Source: Antennarius striatus
Lineage: Eukaryota > Chordata > Actinopteri > Lophiiformes > Antennariidae
Reading direction: 5' to 3'
NCBI RefSeq assembly: GCF_040054535.1
Contig: NC_090787.1
Span: 18,715,501 to 18,779,500, forward strand
Length of the DNA stretch: 64,000 nucleotides
A program made the position numbers and the translations under genes. Positions 29,501 through 44,634 of this stretch are shown here, piece by piece. The number at the start of each line of letters is the position of its first letter. Position 1 is the stretch's first letter. Under the pieces are notes generated by a model. It made no database searches. It had not been told where the DNA came from and worked only from the letters and a program-made list of their open reading frames with translations.

Positions 29501-31514
29501 TGATATCAGACCAAATACGTTCAGTAATGCAACTCTCACTCAACGTGACATAAAAATAACTTGACACACAGGTTTCCTTGCGTTTTTTGAACAAGTGAAG
29601 TTTGGATGCAAAGAAGTCGTTTTAGACGTGTTTTTGAATTAAAAAGCTGAAAAGAAGTCAAAGACATGATTAGGGTGAAAAGCAGTTTAAAAGGGCTCTA
29701 AACTCCATCTATTCATCCATTTGAAATGGTTGAAAACTGCTGTTCTTAGTGCGATAGTAGACCAAAAACGTTCAACAATGCTACTCTCACTCAACGTGAC
29801 ATAAAAATGACCTGACACACACTGTTCCATTAGTGAAAAAGTGAACAAGCTATGTTTCAATGCAAAGAAGTCGTTTTAGACGTGTTTTTGAATGAAAAAG
29901 CTGAAAAGAAGTCAAACACATGATTAGGGTGAAAAGAAGAGTTTCTACAATGATATTGTCAATAAAAGTGAGAGGTTTCCAATTATTTGTTAAAACAAGT
30001 TACCTCCTAGCTAAAAACTCTTTTGGAGTTCTTTTGTACTCATCCATTTAAGGGAATTACAACTGCTGTTCTTAATGTGATATCAGACCAAATACGTTCA
30101 GTAATGCAACTCTCACTCAACGTGACATAAAAATAACTTGACACACAGGTTTCCTTGCGTTTTTTGAACAAGTGAAGTTTCAATGCAAAGAAGTCGTTTT
30201 AGACGTGTTTTTGAATAAACCCGTTATAAAGAAGGTAGACTTTTTAACATGTGTTTAAACATCTGTGAGTGGGTGAAAAGCAGTCTAAAAGGTCTTCGAC
30301 AATGATATTGTCAATAAAAGTAAGAGGTTTCCGTTATTTGTTAAAACAAGTGACCTCTTAGCTAAGAACAGTCTTTTGGGGTTATTTTGGACTCATCCAG
30401 CTGAAATGAGTGTAAATTGCTGTTCTTAACGTGATATCAGACCAAACACGTTCAACAATGCTACTCTCACTCAAAGTGACATAAAAATGACCCGACACAC
30501 ACTGTTCCATTAGTGAAAAAGTGAACAAGCTAAGTTTCAATGCAAAGAAGTCGTTTTAGACGTGTTTTTGAATTAAAAAGCTGAAAAGAAGAACACATGA
30601 TTAGGGTGAAAAGCAGTTTAAAAGGGCTCTAAACTCCATCTATTCATCCATTTGAAATGGTTGAAAACTGCTGTTCTTAGTGTGATAGTAGACCAAACAC
30701 GTTAAACAATGCTACTCTCACTCAACGTGACATAAAAATGACTTGACACACACTGTTCTATTAGTGCATTTTCAATTAAAGTTTCGTGTGCAAAGAAGTC
30801 GTTTTAGACGTGTTTTTGAATGAAAAAGCTGAAAAGAAGTCAAACACATGATTAGGGTAAAAAAGCAGTTTAAAAGGGCTCTAAAATCCATCTATTCATC
30901 CATTTGAAATGGTTGAAAACTGCTGTTCTTAGTGCAATAGTAGACCAAACACGTTCAACAATGCTACTCTCACTCAACGTGACATAAAAATGACCTGACA
31001 CACACTGTTCCGTTAGTGAATTTTCTGAACAAGTGAAGTTTCACGTGCAAAGAAGTCGTTTTAGACGTGTTTTTGAATAAAACAGCTGAAAATATGTCAA
31101 ACACATGATTAGGGTGAAAAGAAGAGTTTCTACAATGATATTGTTAATAAAAGTGAGAGGTTTCCAATTATTTGTTAAAACAAGTTACCTCCTAGCTAAA
31201 AAGTCTTTTGGAGTTCTTTTGTACTCATCCATTCAAGGGAATTAAAACTGCTGTTCTTAATGTGATATCAGACCAAATACGTTCAGTAATGCAACTCTCA
31301 CTCAACGTGACATAAAAATAACTTGACACACAGGTTTCCTTGCGTTTTTTGAACAAGTGAAGTTTGGATGCAAAGAAGTCGTTTTAGACGTGTTTTTGAA
31401 TTAAAAAGCTGAAAAGAAGTCAAAGACATGATTAGGGTGAAAAGCAGTTTAAAAGGGCTCTAAAATCCATCTATTCATCCATTTGAAATGGTTGAAAACT
31501 GCTGTTCTTAATGT
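14521..31514. repeat. Shuffled part of the satellite array
   Basis: The same monomer types continue without a regular higher-order period. The CCCGTTATAAAG variant is absent between 14044 and 22424 and then recurs at intervals of 1432, 3771, 2590 and 1762 bp. Variants not seen in the regular part appear here: units with GTGAACAATCTATG or GTGAACAAGCTATG, CAACATGACAT in place of CAACGTGACAT, and CCAAAAACG in place of CCAAACACG. CATTCAAGTGAA occurs near 15059, 18120 and 20607, marking local duplications of about 3.06 and 2.49 kb. No gene or foreign insertion was seen. Confidence 0.85.
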
Positions 31515-34144
31515 GATAGTAGACCAAAAACGTTCAACAATGCTACTCTCACTCAACGTGACATAAAAATGACCTGACACACACTGTTCCATTAGTGAAA
31601 AAGTGAACAAGCTATGTTTCAATGCAAAGAAGTCGTTTTAGACGTGTTTTTGAATGAAAAAGCTGAAAAGAAGTCAAACACATGATTAGGGTGAAAAGAA
31701 GAGTTTCTACAATGATATTGTCAATAAAAGTGAGAGGTTTCCAATTATTTGTTAAAACAACTTACCTCCTAGCTAAAAACTCTTTTGGAGTTCTTTTGTA
31801 CTCATCCATTTAAGGGAATTACAACTGCTGTTCTTAATGTGATATCAGACCAAATACGTTCAGTAATGCAACTCTCACTCAACGTGACATAAAAATAACT
31901 TGACACACAGGTTTCCTTGCGTTTTTTGAACAAGTGAAGTTTCAATGCAAAGAAGTCGTTTTAGACGTGTTTTTGAATAAACCCGTTATAAAGAAGGTAG
32001 ACTTTTTAACATGTGTTTAAACACCTGTGAGTGGGTGAAAAGCAGTCTAAAAGGTCTTCGACAATGATATTGTCAATAAAAGTAAGAGGTTTCCGTTATT
32101 TGTTAAAACAAGTGACCTCTTAGCTAAGAACAGTCTTTTGGGGTTATTTTGGACTCATCCAGCTGAAATGAGTGTAAATTGCTGTTCTTAACGTGATATC
32201 AGACCAAACACGTTCAACAATGCTACTCTCACTCAAAGTGACATAAAAATGACCCGACACACACTGTTCCATTAATGAAAAAGTGAACAAGCTAAGTTTC
32301 AATGCAAAGAAGTCGTTTTAGACGTGTTTTTCAATTAAAAAGCTGAAAAGAAGAACACATGATTAGGGTGAAAAGCAGTTTAAAAGGGCTCTAAAATCCA
32401 TCTATTCATCCATTTGAAATGGTTGAAAACTGCTGTTCTTAGTGTGATAGTAGACCAAACACGTTCAACAATGCTACTCTCACTCAACGTGACATAAAAA
32501 TGACTTGACACACACTGTTCTATTCGTGCATTTTCAATTGAAGTTTCGCGTGCAAAGAAGTCGTTTTAGACGTGTTTTTGAATTAAAAAGCTGAAAAGAA
32601 GAACACATGATTAGGGTGAAAAGCAGTTTAAAATGGCTCTAAAATCCATCTATTCATCCATTTGAAATGGTTGAAAACTGCTGTTCTTAGTGCGATAGTA
32701 GACCAAACACGTTCAACAATGCTACTCTCACTCAACGTGACATAAAAATGACCTGACACACACTGTTCCGTTAGTGAATTTTCTGAACAAGTGAAGTTTC
32801 ACGTGCAAAGAAGTCGTTTTAGACGTGTTTTTGAATAAAACAGCTGAAAATATGTCAAACACATGATTAGGGTGAAAAGAAGAGTTTCTACAATGATATT
32901 GTTAATAAAAGTGAGAGGTTTCCAATTATTTGTTAAAACAAGTTACCTCCTAGCTAAAAAGTCTTTTGGAGTTCTTTTGTACTCATCCATTTAAGGGAAT
33001 TAAAACTGCTGTTCTTAATGTGATATCAGACCAAATACGTTCAGTAATGCAACTCTCACTCAACGTGACATAAAAATAACTTGACACACAGGTTTCCTTG
33101 CGTTTTTTGAACAAGTGAAGTTTGGATGCAAAGAAGTCGTTTTAGACGTGTTTTTGAATTAAAAAGCTGAAAAGAAGTCAAAGACATGATTAGGGTGACA
33201 AGCAGTTTAAAAGGGCTCTAAACTCCATCTATTCATCCATTTGAAATGGTTGAAAACTGCTGTTCTTAGTGTGATAGTAGACCAAACACGTTCAACAATG
33301 CTACTCTCACTCAACGTGACATAAAAATGACTTGACACACACTGTTCTATTAGTGCATTTTCAATTGAAGTTTCGCGTGCAAAGAAGTTGTTTTAGACGT
33401 GTTTTTGAATTAAAAAGCTGAAAAGAAGAACACATGATTAGGGTGAAAAGCAGTTTAAAATGGCTCTAAAATCCATCTATTCATCCATTTGAAATGGTTG
33501 AAAACTGCTGTTCTTAGTGCGATAGTAGACCAAACACGTTCAACAATGCTACTCTCACTCAACGTGACATAAAAATGACCTGACACACACTGTTCCGTTA
33601 GTGAATTTTCTGAACAAGTGAAGTTTCGCGTGCAAAGAAGTCGTTTTAGACGTGTTTTTGAATGAAAAAGCTGAAAAGAAGTCAAACACATGATTAGGGT
33701 AAAAAAGCAGTTTAAAAGGGCTCTAAAATCCATCTATTCATCCATTTGAAATGGTTGAAAACTGCTGTTCTTAGTGCGATAGTAGACCAAACACGTTCAA
33801 CAATGCTACTCTCACTCAACGTGACATAAAAATGACCCGACACACACTGTTCCATTAGTGAAAAAGTGAACAAGCTAAGTTTCAATGCAAAGAAGTCGTT
33901 TTAGACGTGTTTTTGAATTAAAAAGCTGAAAAGAAGAACACATGATTAGGGTGAAAAGCAGTTTAAAAGGGCTCTAAACTCCATCTATTCATCCATTTGA
34001 AATGGTTGAAAACTGCTGTTCTTAGTGTGATAGTAGACCAAACACGTTCAACAATGCTACTCTCACTCAACGTGACATAAAAATGACTTGACACACACTG
34101 TTCTATTAGTGCATTTTCAATTGAAGTTTCGCGTGCAAAGAAGT
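31515..34144. repeat. Satellite block A (2,630 bp), duplicated at +8,500
   Basis: Matches 40015-42644 at a constant shift of 8,500 bp. The copies share rare variants: CCATTAATGAAAAAG (near 32273 and 40773), TTTTTCAATTAAAAAG (near 32328 and 40828) and TTCTATTCGTGC (near 32519 and 41019). Differences seen include CAACTTACC versus CAAGTTACC (near 31760), TTCGCG versus TTCGTG (near 32547), GAAGAG versus AAAGAG (near 32880) and GACAAG versus GAAAAG (near 33199). Confidence 0.85.
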
Positions 34145-34376
34145 TGTTTTAGACGTGTTTTTGAATTAAAAAGCTGAAAAGAAGAACACATGATTAGGGT
34201 GAAAAGCAGTTTAAAATGGCTCTAAAATCCATCTATTCATCCATTTGAAATGGTTGAAAACTGCTGTTCTTAGTGCGATAGTAGACCAAACACGTTCAAC
34301 AATGCTACTCTCACTCAACGTGACATAAAAATGACCTGACACACACTGTTCCGTTAGTGAATTTTCTGAACAAGTG

Positions 34377-37300
34377 AAGTTTCGCGTGCAAAGAAGTCGT
34401 TTTAGACGTGTTTTTGAATGAAAAAGCTGAAAAGAAGTCAAACACATGATTAGGGTAAAAAAGCAGTTTAAAAGGGCTCTAAAATCCATCTATTCATCCA
34501 TTTGAAATGGTTGAAAACTGCTGTTCTTAGTGCAATAGTAGACCAAACACGTTCAACAATGCTACTCTCACTCAACGTGACATAAAAATGACCTGACACA
34601 CACTGTTCCGTTAGTGAATTTTCTGAACAAGTGAAGTTTCACGTGCAAAGAAGTCGTTTTAGACGTGTTTTTGAATAAAACAGCTGAAAATATGTCAAAC
34701 ACATGATTAGGGTGAAAAGAAGAGTTTCTACAATGATATTGTTAATAAAAGTGAGAGGTTTCCAATTATTTGTTAAAACAAGTTACCTCCTAGCTAAAAA
34801 GTCTTTTGGAGTTCTTTTGTACTCATCCATTCAAGGGAATTAAAACTGCTGTTCTTAATGTGATATCAGACCAAATACGTTCAGTAATGCAACTCTCACT
34901 CAACGTGACATAAAAATAACTTGACACACAGGTTTCCTTGCGTTTTTTGAACAAGTGAAGTTTGGATGCAAAGAAGTCGTTTTAGACGTGTTTTTGAATT
35001 AAAAAGCTGAAAAGAAGTCAAAGACATGATTAGGGTGAAAAGCAGTTTAAAAGGGCTCTAAAATCCATCTATTCATCCATTTGAAATGGTTGAAAACTGC
35101 TGTTCTTAATGTGATAGTAGACCAAACACGTTCAACAATGCTACTCTCACTCAACGTGACATAAAAATGACCTGACACACTGTTCCATTAGTGAAAAAGT
35201 GAACAAGCTATGTTTCAATGCAAAGAAGTCGTTTTAGACGTGTTTTTGAATTAAAAAGCTGAAAAGAAAAACACATGATTAGGGTGAAAAGCAGTTTAAA
35301 ATGGCTCTAAAATCCATCTATTCATCCATTTGAAATGGTTGAAAACTGCTGTTCTTAGTGCGATAGTAGACCAAACACGTTCAACAATGCTACTCTCACT
35401 CAACATGACATAAAAATGACCTGACACACACTGTTCCGTTAGTGAATTTTCTGAACAAGTGAAGTTTCACGTGCAAAGAAGTCGTTTTAGACGTGTTTTT
35501 GAATAAAACAGCTGAAAATATGTCAAACACATGATTAGGGTGAAAAGAAGAGTTTCTACAATGATATTGTTAATAAAAGTGAGAGGTTTCCAGTTATTTG
35601 TTAAAACAAGTTACCTCCTAGCTAAAAAGTCTTTTGGAGTTCTTTTGTACTCATCCATTTAAGGGAATTAAAACTGCTGTTCTTAATGTGATATCAGACC
35701 AAATACGTTCAGTAATGCAACTCTCACTCAACGTGACATAAAAATAACTTGGCACACAGGTTTCCTTGCGTTTTTTGAACAAGTGAAGTTTGGATGCAAA
35801 GAAGTCGTTTTAGACGTGTTTTTGAATTAAAAAGCTGAAAAGAAGTCAAACACATGATTAGGGTAAAAAAGCAGTTTAAAAGGGCTCTAAAATCCATCTA
35901 TTCATCCATTTGAAATGGTTGAAAACTGCTGTTCTTAGTGCGATAGTAGACCAAACACGTTCAACAATGCTACTCTCACTCAACATGACATAAAAATGAC
36001 CTGACACACACTGTTCTATTAGTGCATTTTCAATTGAAGTTTCGCGTGCAAAGAAGTCGTTTTAGACGTGTTTTTGAATTAAAAAGCTGAAAAGAAGAAC
36101 ACATGATTCGGGTGAAAAGCAGTTTAAAATGGCTCTAAAATCCATCTATTCATCCATTTGAAATGGTTGAAAACTGCTGTTCTTAGTGCGATAGTAGACC
36201 AAACACGTTCAACAATGCTACTCTCACTCAACGTGACATAAAAATGACCTGACACACACTGTTCCGTTAGTGAATTTTCTGAACAAGTGAAGTTTCGCGT
36301 GCAAAGAAGTCGTTTTAGACGTGTTTTTGAATGAAAAAGCTGAAAAGAAGTCAAACACATGATTAGGGTAAAAAAGCAGTTTAAAAGGGCTCTAAAATCC
36401 ATCTATTCATCCATTTGAAATGCTTGAAAACTGCTGTTCTTAGTGCGATAGTAGACCAAACACGTTCAACAATGCTACTCTCACTCAACGTGACATAAAA
36501 ATGACCTGACACACACTGTTCCGTTAGTGAATTTTCTGAACAAGTGAAGTTTCACGTGCAAAGAAGTCGTTTTAGACGTGTTTTTGAATAAAACAGCTGA
36601 AAATATGTCAAACACATGATTAGGGTGAAAAGAAGAGTTTCTACAATGATATTGTTAATAAAAGTGAGAGGTTTCCAATTATTTGTTAAAACAAGTTACC
36701 TCCTAGCTAAAAACTCTTTTGGAGTTCTTTTGTACTCATCCATTTAAGGGAATTAAAACTGCTGTTCTTAATGTGATATCAGACCAAATACGTTCAGTAA
36801 TGCAACTCTCACTCAACGTGACATAAAAATAACTTGACACACAGGTTTCCTTGCGTTTTTTGAACAAGTGAAGTTTGGATGCAAAGAAGTCGTTTTAGAC
36901 GTGTTTTTGAATTAAAAAGCTAAAAAGAAGAACACATGATTAGGGTGAAAAGCAGTTTAAAATGGCTCTAAACTCCATCTATTCATCCATTTGAAATGGT
37001 TGAAAACTGCTGTTCTTAGTGCGATAGTAGACCAAAAACGTTCAACAATGCTACTCTCACTCAAAGTGACATAAAAATGACCCGACACACACTGTTCCAT
37101 TAGTGAAAAAGTGAACAAGCTAAGTTTCAATGCAAAGAAGTCGTTTTAGACGTGTTTTTGAATTAAAAAGCTGAAAAGAAGAACACATGATAAGGGTGAA
37201 AAGCAGTTTAAAAGGGCTCTAAACTCCATCTATTCATCCATTTGAAATGGTTGAAAACTGCTGTTCTTAGTGTGATAGTAGACCAAACACGTTCAACAAT

Positions 37301-39581
37301 GCTACTCTCACTCAACGTGACATAAAAATGACTTGACACACACTGTTCTATTAGTGCATTTTCAATTAAAGTTTCGCGTGCAAAGAAGTCGTTTTAGACG
37401 TGTTTTTGAATGAAAAAGCTGAAAAGAAGTCAAACACATGATTAGGGTAAAAAAGCAGTTTAAAAGGGCTCTAAAATCCATCTATTCATCCATTTGAAAT
37501 GGTTGAAAACTGCTGTTCTTAGTGCAATAGTAGACCAAACACGTTCAACAATGCTACTCTCACTCAACGTGACATAAAAATGACCTGACACACACTGTTC
37601 CGTTAGTGAATTTTCTGAACAAGTGAAGTTTCACGTGCAAAGAAGTCGTTTTAGACGTGTTTTTGAATAAAACAGCTGAAAATATGTCAAACACATGATT
37701 AGGGTGAAAAGAAGAGTTTCTACAATGATATTGTTAATAAAAGTGAGAGGTTTCCAATTATTTGTTAAAACAAGTTACCTCCTAGCTAAAAAGTCTTTTG
37801 GAGTTCTTTTGTACTCATCCATTCAAGGGAATTAAAACTGCTGTTCTTAATGTGATATCAGACCAAATACGTTCAGTAATGCAACTCTCACTCAACGTGA
37901 CATAAAAATAACTTGACACACAGGTTTCCTTGCGTTTTTTGAACAAGTGAAGTTTGGATGCAAAGAAGTCGTTTTAGACGTGTTTTTGAATTAAAAAGCT
38001 GAAAAGAAGTCAAAGACATGATTAGGGTGAAAAGCAGTTTAAAAGGGCTCTAAAATCCATCTATTCATCCATTTGAAATGGTTGAAAACTGCTGTTCTTA
38101 ATGTGATAGTAGACCAAACACGTTCAACAATGCTACTCTCACTCAACGTGACATAAAAATGACCTGACACACTGTTCCATTAGTGAAAAAGTGAACAAGC
38201 TATGTTTCAATGCAAAGAAGTCGTTTTAGACGTGTTTTTGAATTAAAAAGCTGAAAAGAAAAACACATGATTAGGGTGAAAAGCAGTTTAAAATGGCTCT
38301 AAAATCCATCTATTCATCCATTTGAAATGGTTGAAAACTGCTGTTCTTAGTGCGATAGTAGACCAAACACGTTCAACAATGCTACTCTCACTCAACATGA
38401 CATAAAAATGACCTGACACACACTGTTCCGTTAGTGAATTTTCTGAACAAGTGAAGTTTCACGTGCAAAGAAGTCGTTTTAGACGTGTTTTTGAATAAAA
38501 CAGCTGAAAATATGTCAAACACATGATTAGGGTGAAAAGAAGAGTTTCTACAATGATATTGTTAATAAAAGTGAGAGGTTTCCAGTTATTTGTTAAAACA
38601 AGTTACCTCCTAGCTAAAAAGTCTTTTGGAGTTCTTTTGTACTCATCCATTTAAGGGAATTAAAACTGCTGTTCTTAATGTGATATCAGACCAAATACGT
38701 TCAGTAATGCAACTCTCACTCAACGTGACATAAAAATAACTTGACACACAGGTTTCCTTGCGTTTTTTGAACAAGTGAAGTTTGGATGCAAAGAAGTCGT
38801 TTTAGACGTGTTTTTGAATTAAAAAGCTGAAAAGAAGTCAAACACATGATTAGGGTAAAAAAGCAGTTTAAAAGGGCTCTAAAATCCATCTATTCATCCA
38901 TTTGAAATGGTTGAAAACTGCTGTTCTTAGTGCGATAGTAGACCAAACACGTTCAACAATGCTACTCTCACTCAACATGACATAAAAATGACCTGACACA
39001 CACTGTTCTATTAGTGCATTTTCAATTGAAGTTTCGCGTGCAAAGAAGTCGTTTTAGACGTGTTTTTGAATTAAAAAGCTGAAAAGAAGAACACATGATT
39101 AGGGTGAAAAGCAGTTTAAAATGGCTCTAAAATCCATCTATTCATCCATTTGAAATGGTTGAAAACTGCTGTTCTTAGTGCGATAGTAGACCAAACACGT
39201 TCAACAATGCTACTCTCACTCAACGTGACATAAAAATGACCTGACACACACTGTTCCGTTAGTGAATTTTCTGAACAAGTGAAGTTTCGCGTGCAAAGAA
39301 GTCGTTTTAGACGTGTTTTTGAATGAAAAAGCTGAAAAGAAGTCAAACACATGATTAGGGTAAAAAAGCAGTTTAAAAGGGCTCTAAAATCCATCTATTC
39401 ATCCATTTGAAATGGTTGAAAACTGCTGTTCTTAGTGCGATAGTAGACCAAACACGTTCAACAATGCTACTCTCACTCAACGTGACATAAAAATGACCTG
39501 ACACACACTGTTCCGTTAGTGAATTTTCTGAACAAGTGAAGTTTCACGTGCAAAGAAGTCGTTTTAGACGTGTTTTTGAAT
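34377..39581. repeat. Satellite block B (5,205 bp), duplicated at +10,258
   Basis: Matches 44635-49839 at a constant shift of 10,258 bp. Shared private variants are ATGATTCGGG (36105), ATGCTTGAAAAC (36420), AAAGCTAAAAAGAAG (36917), ATGATAAGGG (37188), AACTTGGCACAC (35747) and TTCCAGTTATT (35588). No mismatch was noticed in the parts compared, though not every base was checked. Inside the block is an older 2,992-bp tandem repeat (36124 to 39116) whose two copies differ at several of these same sites. Confidence 0.9.
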
Positions 39582-40014
39582 AAAACAGCTGAAAATATGT
39601 CAAACACATGATTAGGGTGAAAAGAAGAGTTTCTACAATGATATTGTTAATAAAAGTGAGAGGTTTCCAATTATTTGTTAAAACAAGTTACCTCCTAGCT
39701 AAAAACTCTTTTGGAGTTCTTTTGTACTCATCCATTTAAGGGAATTAAAACTGCTGTTCTTAATGTGATATCAGACCAAATACGTTCAGTAATGCAACTC
39801 TCACTCAACGTGACATAAAAATAACTTGACACACAGGTTTCCTTGCGTTTTTTGAACAAGTGAAGTTTGGATGCAAAGAAGTCGTTTTAGACGTGTTTTT
39901 GAATTAAAAAGCTGAAAAGAAAAACACATGATTAGGGTGAAAAGCAGTTTAAAATGGCTCTAAAATCCATCTATTCATCCATTTGAAATGGTTGAAAACT
40001 GCTGTTCTTAGTGC

Positions 40015-42644
40015 GATAGTAGACCAAAAACGTTCAACAATGCTACTCTCACTCAACGTGACATAAAAATGACCTGACACACACTGTTCCATTAGTGAAA
40101 AAGTGAACAAGCTATGTTTCAATGCAAAGAAGTCGTTTTAGACGTGTTTTTGAATGAAAAAGCTGAAAAGAAGTCAAACACATGATTAGGGTGAAAAGAA
40201 GAGTTTCTACAATGATATTGTCAATAAAAGTGAGAGGTTTCCAATTATTTGTTAAAACAAGTTACCTCCTAGCTAAAAACTCTTTTGGAGTTCTTTTGTA
40301 CTCATCCATTTAAGGGAATTACAACTGCTGTTCTTAATGTGATATCAGACCAAATACGTTCAGTAATGCAACTCTCACTCAACGTGACATAAAAATAACT
40401 TGACACACAGGTTTCCTTGCGTTTTTTGAACAAGTGAAGTTTCAATGCAAAGAAGTCGTTTTAGACGTGTTTTTGAATAAACCCGTTATAAAGAAGGTAG
40501 ACTTTTTAACATGTGTTTAAACACCTGTGAGTGGGTGAAAAGCAGTCTAAAAGGTCTTCGACAATGATATTGTCAATAAAAGTAAGAGGTTTCCGTTATT
40601 TGTTAAAACAAGTGACCTCTTAGCTAAGAACAGTCTTTTGGGGTTATTTTGGACTCATCCAGCTGAAATGAGTGTAAATTGCTGTTCTTAACGTGATATC
40701 AGACCAAACACGTTCAACAATGCTACTCTCACTCAAAGTGACATAAAAATGACCCGACACACACTGTTCCATTAATGAAAAAGTGAACAAGCTAAGTTTC
40801 AATGCAAAGAAGTCGTTTTAGACGTGTTTTTCAATTAAAAAGCTGAAAAGAAGAACACATGATTAGGGTGAAAAGCAGTTTAAAAGGGCTCTAAAATCCA
40901 TCTATTCATCCATTTGAAATGGTTGAAAACTGCTGTTCTTAGTGTGATAGTAGACCAAACACGTTCAACAATGCTACTCTCACTCAACGTGACATAAAAA
41001 TGACTTGACACACACTGTTCTATTCGTGCATTTTCAATTGAAGTTTCGTGTGCAAAGAAGTCGTTTTAGACGTGTTTTTGAATTAAAAAGCTGAAAAGAA
41101 GAACACATGATTAGGGTGAAAAGCAGTTTAAAATGGCTCTAAAATCCATCTATTCATCCATTTGAAATGGTTGAAAACTGCTGTTCTTAGTGCGATAGTA
41201 GACCAAACACGTTCAACAATGCTACTCTCACTCAACGTGACATAAAAATGACCTGACACACACTGTTCCGTTAGTGAATTTTCTGAACAAGTGAAGTTTC
41301 ACGTGCAAAGAAGTCGTTTTAGACGTGTTTTTGAATAAAACAGCTGAAAATATGTCAAACACATGATTAGGGTGAAAAAAAGAGTTTCTACAATGATATT
41401 GTTAATAAAAGTGAGAGGTTTCCAATTATTTGTTAAAACAAGTTACCTCCTAGCTAAAAACTCTTTTGGAGTTCTTTTGTACTCATCCATTTAAGGGAAT
41501 TAAAACTGCTGTTCTTAATGTGATATCAGACCAAATACGTTCAGTAATGCAACTCTCACTCAACGTGACATAAAAATAACTTGACACACAGGTTTCCTTG
41601 CGTTTTTTGAACAAGTGAAGTTTGGATGCAAAGAAGTCGTTTTAGACGTGTTTTTGAATTAAAAAGCTGAAAAGAAGTCAAAGACATGATTAGGGTGAAA
41701 AGCAGTTTAAAAGGGCTCTAAACTCCATCTATTCATCCATTTGAAATGGTTGAAAACTGCTGTTCTTAGTGTGATAGTAGACCAAACACGTTCAACAATG
41801 CTACTCTCACTCAACGTGACATAAAAATGACTTGACACACACTGTTCTATTAGTGCATTTTCAATTGAAGTTTCGCGTGCAAAGAAGTTGTTTTAGACGT
41901 GTTTTTGAATTAAAAAGCTGAAAAGAAGAACACATGATTAGGGTGAAAAGCAGTTTAAAATGGCTCTAAAATCCATCTATTCATCCATTTGAAATGGTTG
42001 AAAACTGCTGTTCTTAGTGCGATAGTAGACCAAACACGTTCAACAATGCTACTCTCACTCAACGTGACATAAAAATGACCTGACACACACTGTTCCGTTA
42101 GTGAATTTTCTGAACAAGTGAAGTTTCGCGTGCAAAGAAGTCGTTTTAGACGTGTTTTTGAATGAAAAAGCTGAAAAGAAGTCAAACACATGATTAGGGT
42201 AAAAAAGCAGTTTAAAAGGGCTCTAAAATCCATCTATTCATCCATTTGAAATGGTTGAAAACTGCTGTTCTTAGTGCGATAGTAGACCAAACACGTTCAA
42301 CAATGCTACTCTCACTCAACGTGACATAAAAATGACCCGACACACACTGTTCCATTAGTGAAAAAGTGAACAAGCTAAGTTTCAATGCAAAGAAGTCGTT
42401 TTAGACGTGTTTTTGAATTAAAAAGCTGAAAAGAAGAACACATGATTAGGGTGAAAAGCAGTTTAAAAGGGCTCTAAACTCCATCTATTCATCCATTTGA
42501 AATGGTTGAAAACTGCTGTTCTTAGTGTGATAGTAGACCAAACACGTTCAACAATGCTACTCTCACTCAACGTGACATAAAAATGACTTGACACACACTG
42601 TTCTATTAGTGCATTTTCAATTGAAGTTTCGCGTGCAAAGAAGT
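40015..42644. repeat. Satellite block A' (copy of 31515-34144)
   Basis: Second copy of block A at a shift of 8,500 bp, with shared rare variants and a handful of substitutions. Its left limit is where GTGCGATAG replaces ATGTGATAG, and its right limit is AAGTC versus AAGTT at 42645. It is followed by about 1.99 kb of other monomers, including a CCCGTTATAAAG unit at 44073, before block B' begins. The spacer between A and B is only 232 bp. Confidence 0.85.
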
Positions 42645-44634
42645 CGTTTTAGACGTGTTTTTGAATGAAAAAGCTGAAAAGAACTCAAACACATGATTAG
42701 GGTAAAAAAGCAGTTTAAAAGGGCTCTAAAATCCATCTATTCATCCATTTGAAATGGTTGAAAACTGCTGCTCTTAGTGCAATAGTAGACCAAACACGTT
42801 CAACAATGCTACTCTCACTCAACGTGACATAAAAATGACCTGACACACACTGTTCCGTTAGTGAATTTTCTGAACAAGTGAAGTTTCACGTGCAAAGAAG
42901 TCGTTTTAGACGTGTTTTTGAATAAAACAGCTGAAAATATGTCAAACACATGATTAGGGTGAAAAGAAGAGTTTCTACAATGATATTGTTAATAAAAGTG
43001 AGAGGTTTCCAATTATTTGTTAAAACAAGTTACCTCCTAGCTAAAAAGTCTTTTGGAGTTCTTTTGTACTCATCCATTCAAGGGAATTAAAACTGCTGTT
43101 CTTAATGTGATATCAGACCAAATACGTTCAGTAATGCAACTCTCACTCAACGTGACATAAAAATAACTTGGCACACAGGTTTCCTTGCGTTTTTTGAACA
43201 AGTGAAGTTTGGATGCAAAGAAGTCGTTTTAGACGTGTTTTTGAATTAAAAAGCTGAAAAGAAGTCAAAGACATGATTAGGGTGAAAAGCAGTTTAAAAG
43301 GGCTCTAAAATCCATCTATTCATCCATTTGAAATGGTTGAAAACTGCTGTTCTTAATGTGATAGTAGACCAAACACGTTCAACAATGCTACTCTCACTCA
43401 ACGTGACATAAAAATGACCTGACACACTGTTCCATTAGTGAAAAAGTGAACAAGCTATGTTTCAATGCATAGAAGTCGTTTTAGACGTGTTTTTGAATTA
43501 AAAAGCTGAAAAGAAAAACACATGATTAGGGTGAAAAGCAGTTTAAAAGGGCTCTAAACTCCATCTATTCATCCATTTGAAATGGTTGAAAACTGCTGTT
43601 CTTAGTGCGATAGTAGACCAAAAACGTTCAACAATGCTACTCTCACTCAACGTGACATAAAAATGACCTGACACACACTGTTCCATTAGTGAAAAAGTGA
43701 ACAAGCTATGTTTCAATGCAAAGAAGTCGTTTTAGACGTGTTTTTGAATGAAAAAGCTGAAAAGAAGTCAAACACATGATTAGGGTGAAAAGAAGAGTTT
43801 CTACAATGATATTGTCAATAAAAGTGAGAGGTTTCCAATTATTTGTTAAAACAAGTTACCTCCTAGCTAAAAACTCTTTTGGAGTTCTTTTGTACTCATC
43901 CATTTAAGGGAATTACAACTGCTGTTCTTAATGTGATATCAGACCAAATACGTTCAGTAATGCAACTCTCACTCAACGTGACATAAAAATAACTTGACAC
44001 ACAGGTTTCCTTGCGTTTTTTGAACAAGTGAAGTTTCAATGCAAAGAAGTCGTTTTAGACGTGTTTTTGAATAAACCCGTTATAAAGAAGGTAGACTTTT
44101 TAACATGTGTTTAAACACCTGTGAGTGGGTGAAAAGCAGTCTAAAAGGTCTTCGACAATGATATTGTCAATAAAAGTAAGAGGTTTCCGTTATTTGTTAA
44201 AACAAGTGACCTCTTAGCTAAGAACAGTCTTTTGGGGTTATTTTGGACTCATCCAGCTGAAATGAGTGTAAATTGCTGTTCTTAACGTGATATCAGACCA
44301 AACACGTTCAACAATGCTACTCTCACTCAAAGTGACATAAAAATGACACGACACACACTGTTCCATTAGTGAAAAAGTGAACAAGCTAAGTTTCAATGCA
44401 AAGAAGTCGTTTTAGACGTGTTTTTGAATTAAAAAGCTGAAAAGAAGAACACATGATTAGGGTGAAAAGCAGTTTAAAAGGGCTCTAAACTCCATCTATT
44501 CATCCATTTGAAATGGTTGAAAACTGCTGTTCTTAGTGTGATAGTAGACCAAACACGTTCAACAATGCTACTCTCACTCAACGTGACATAAAAATGACTT
44601 GACACACACTGTTCTATTAGTGCATTTTCAATTA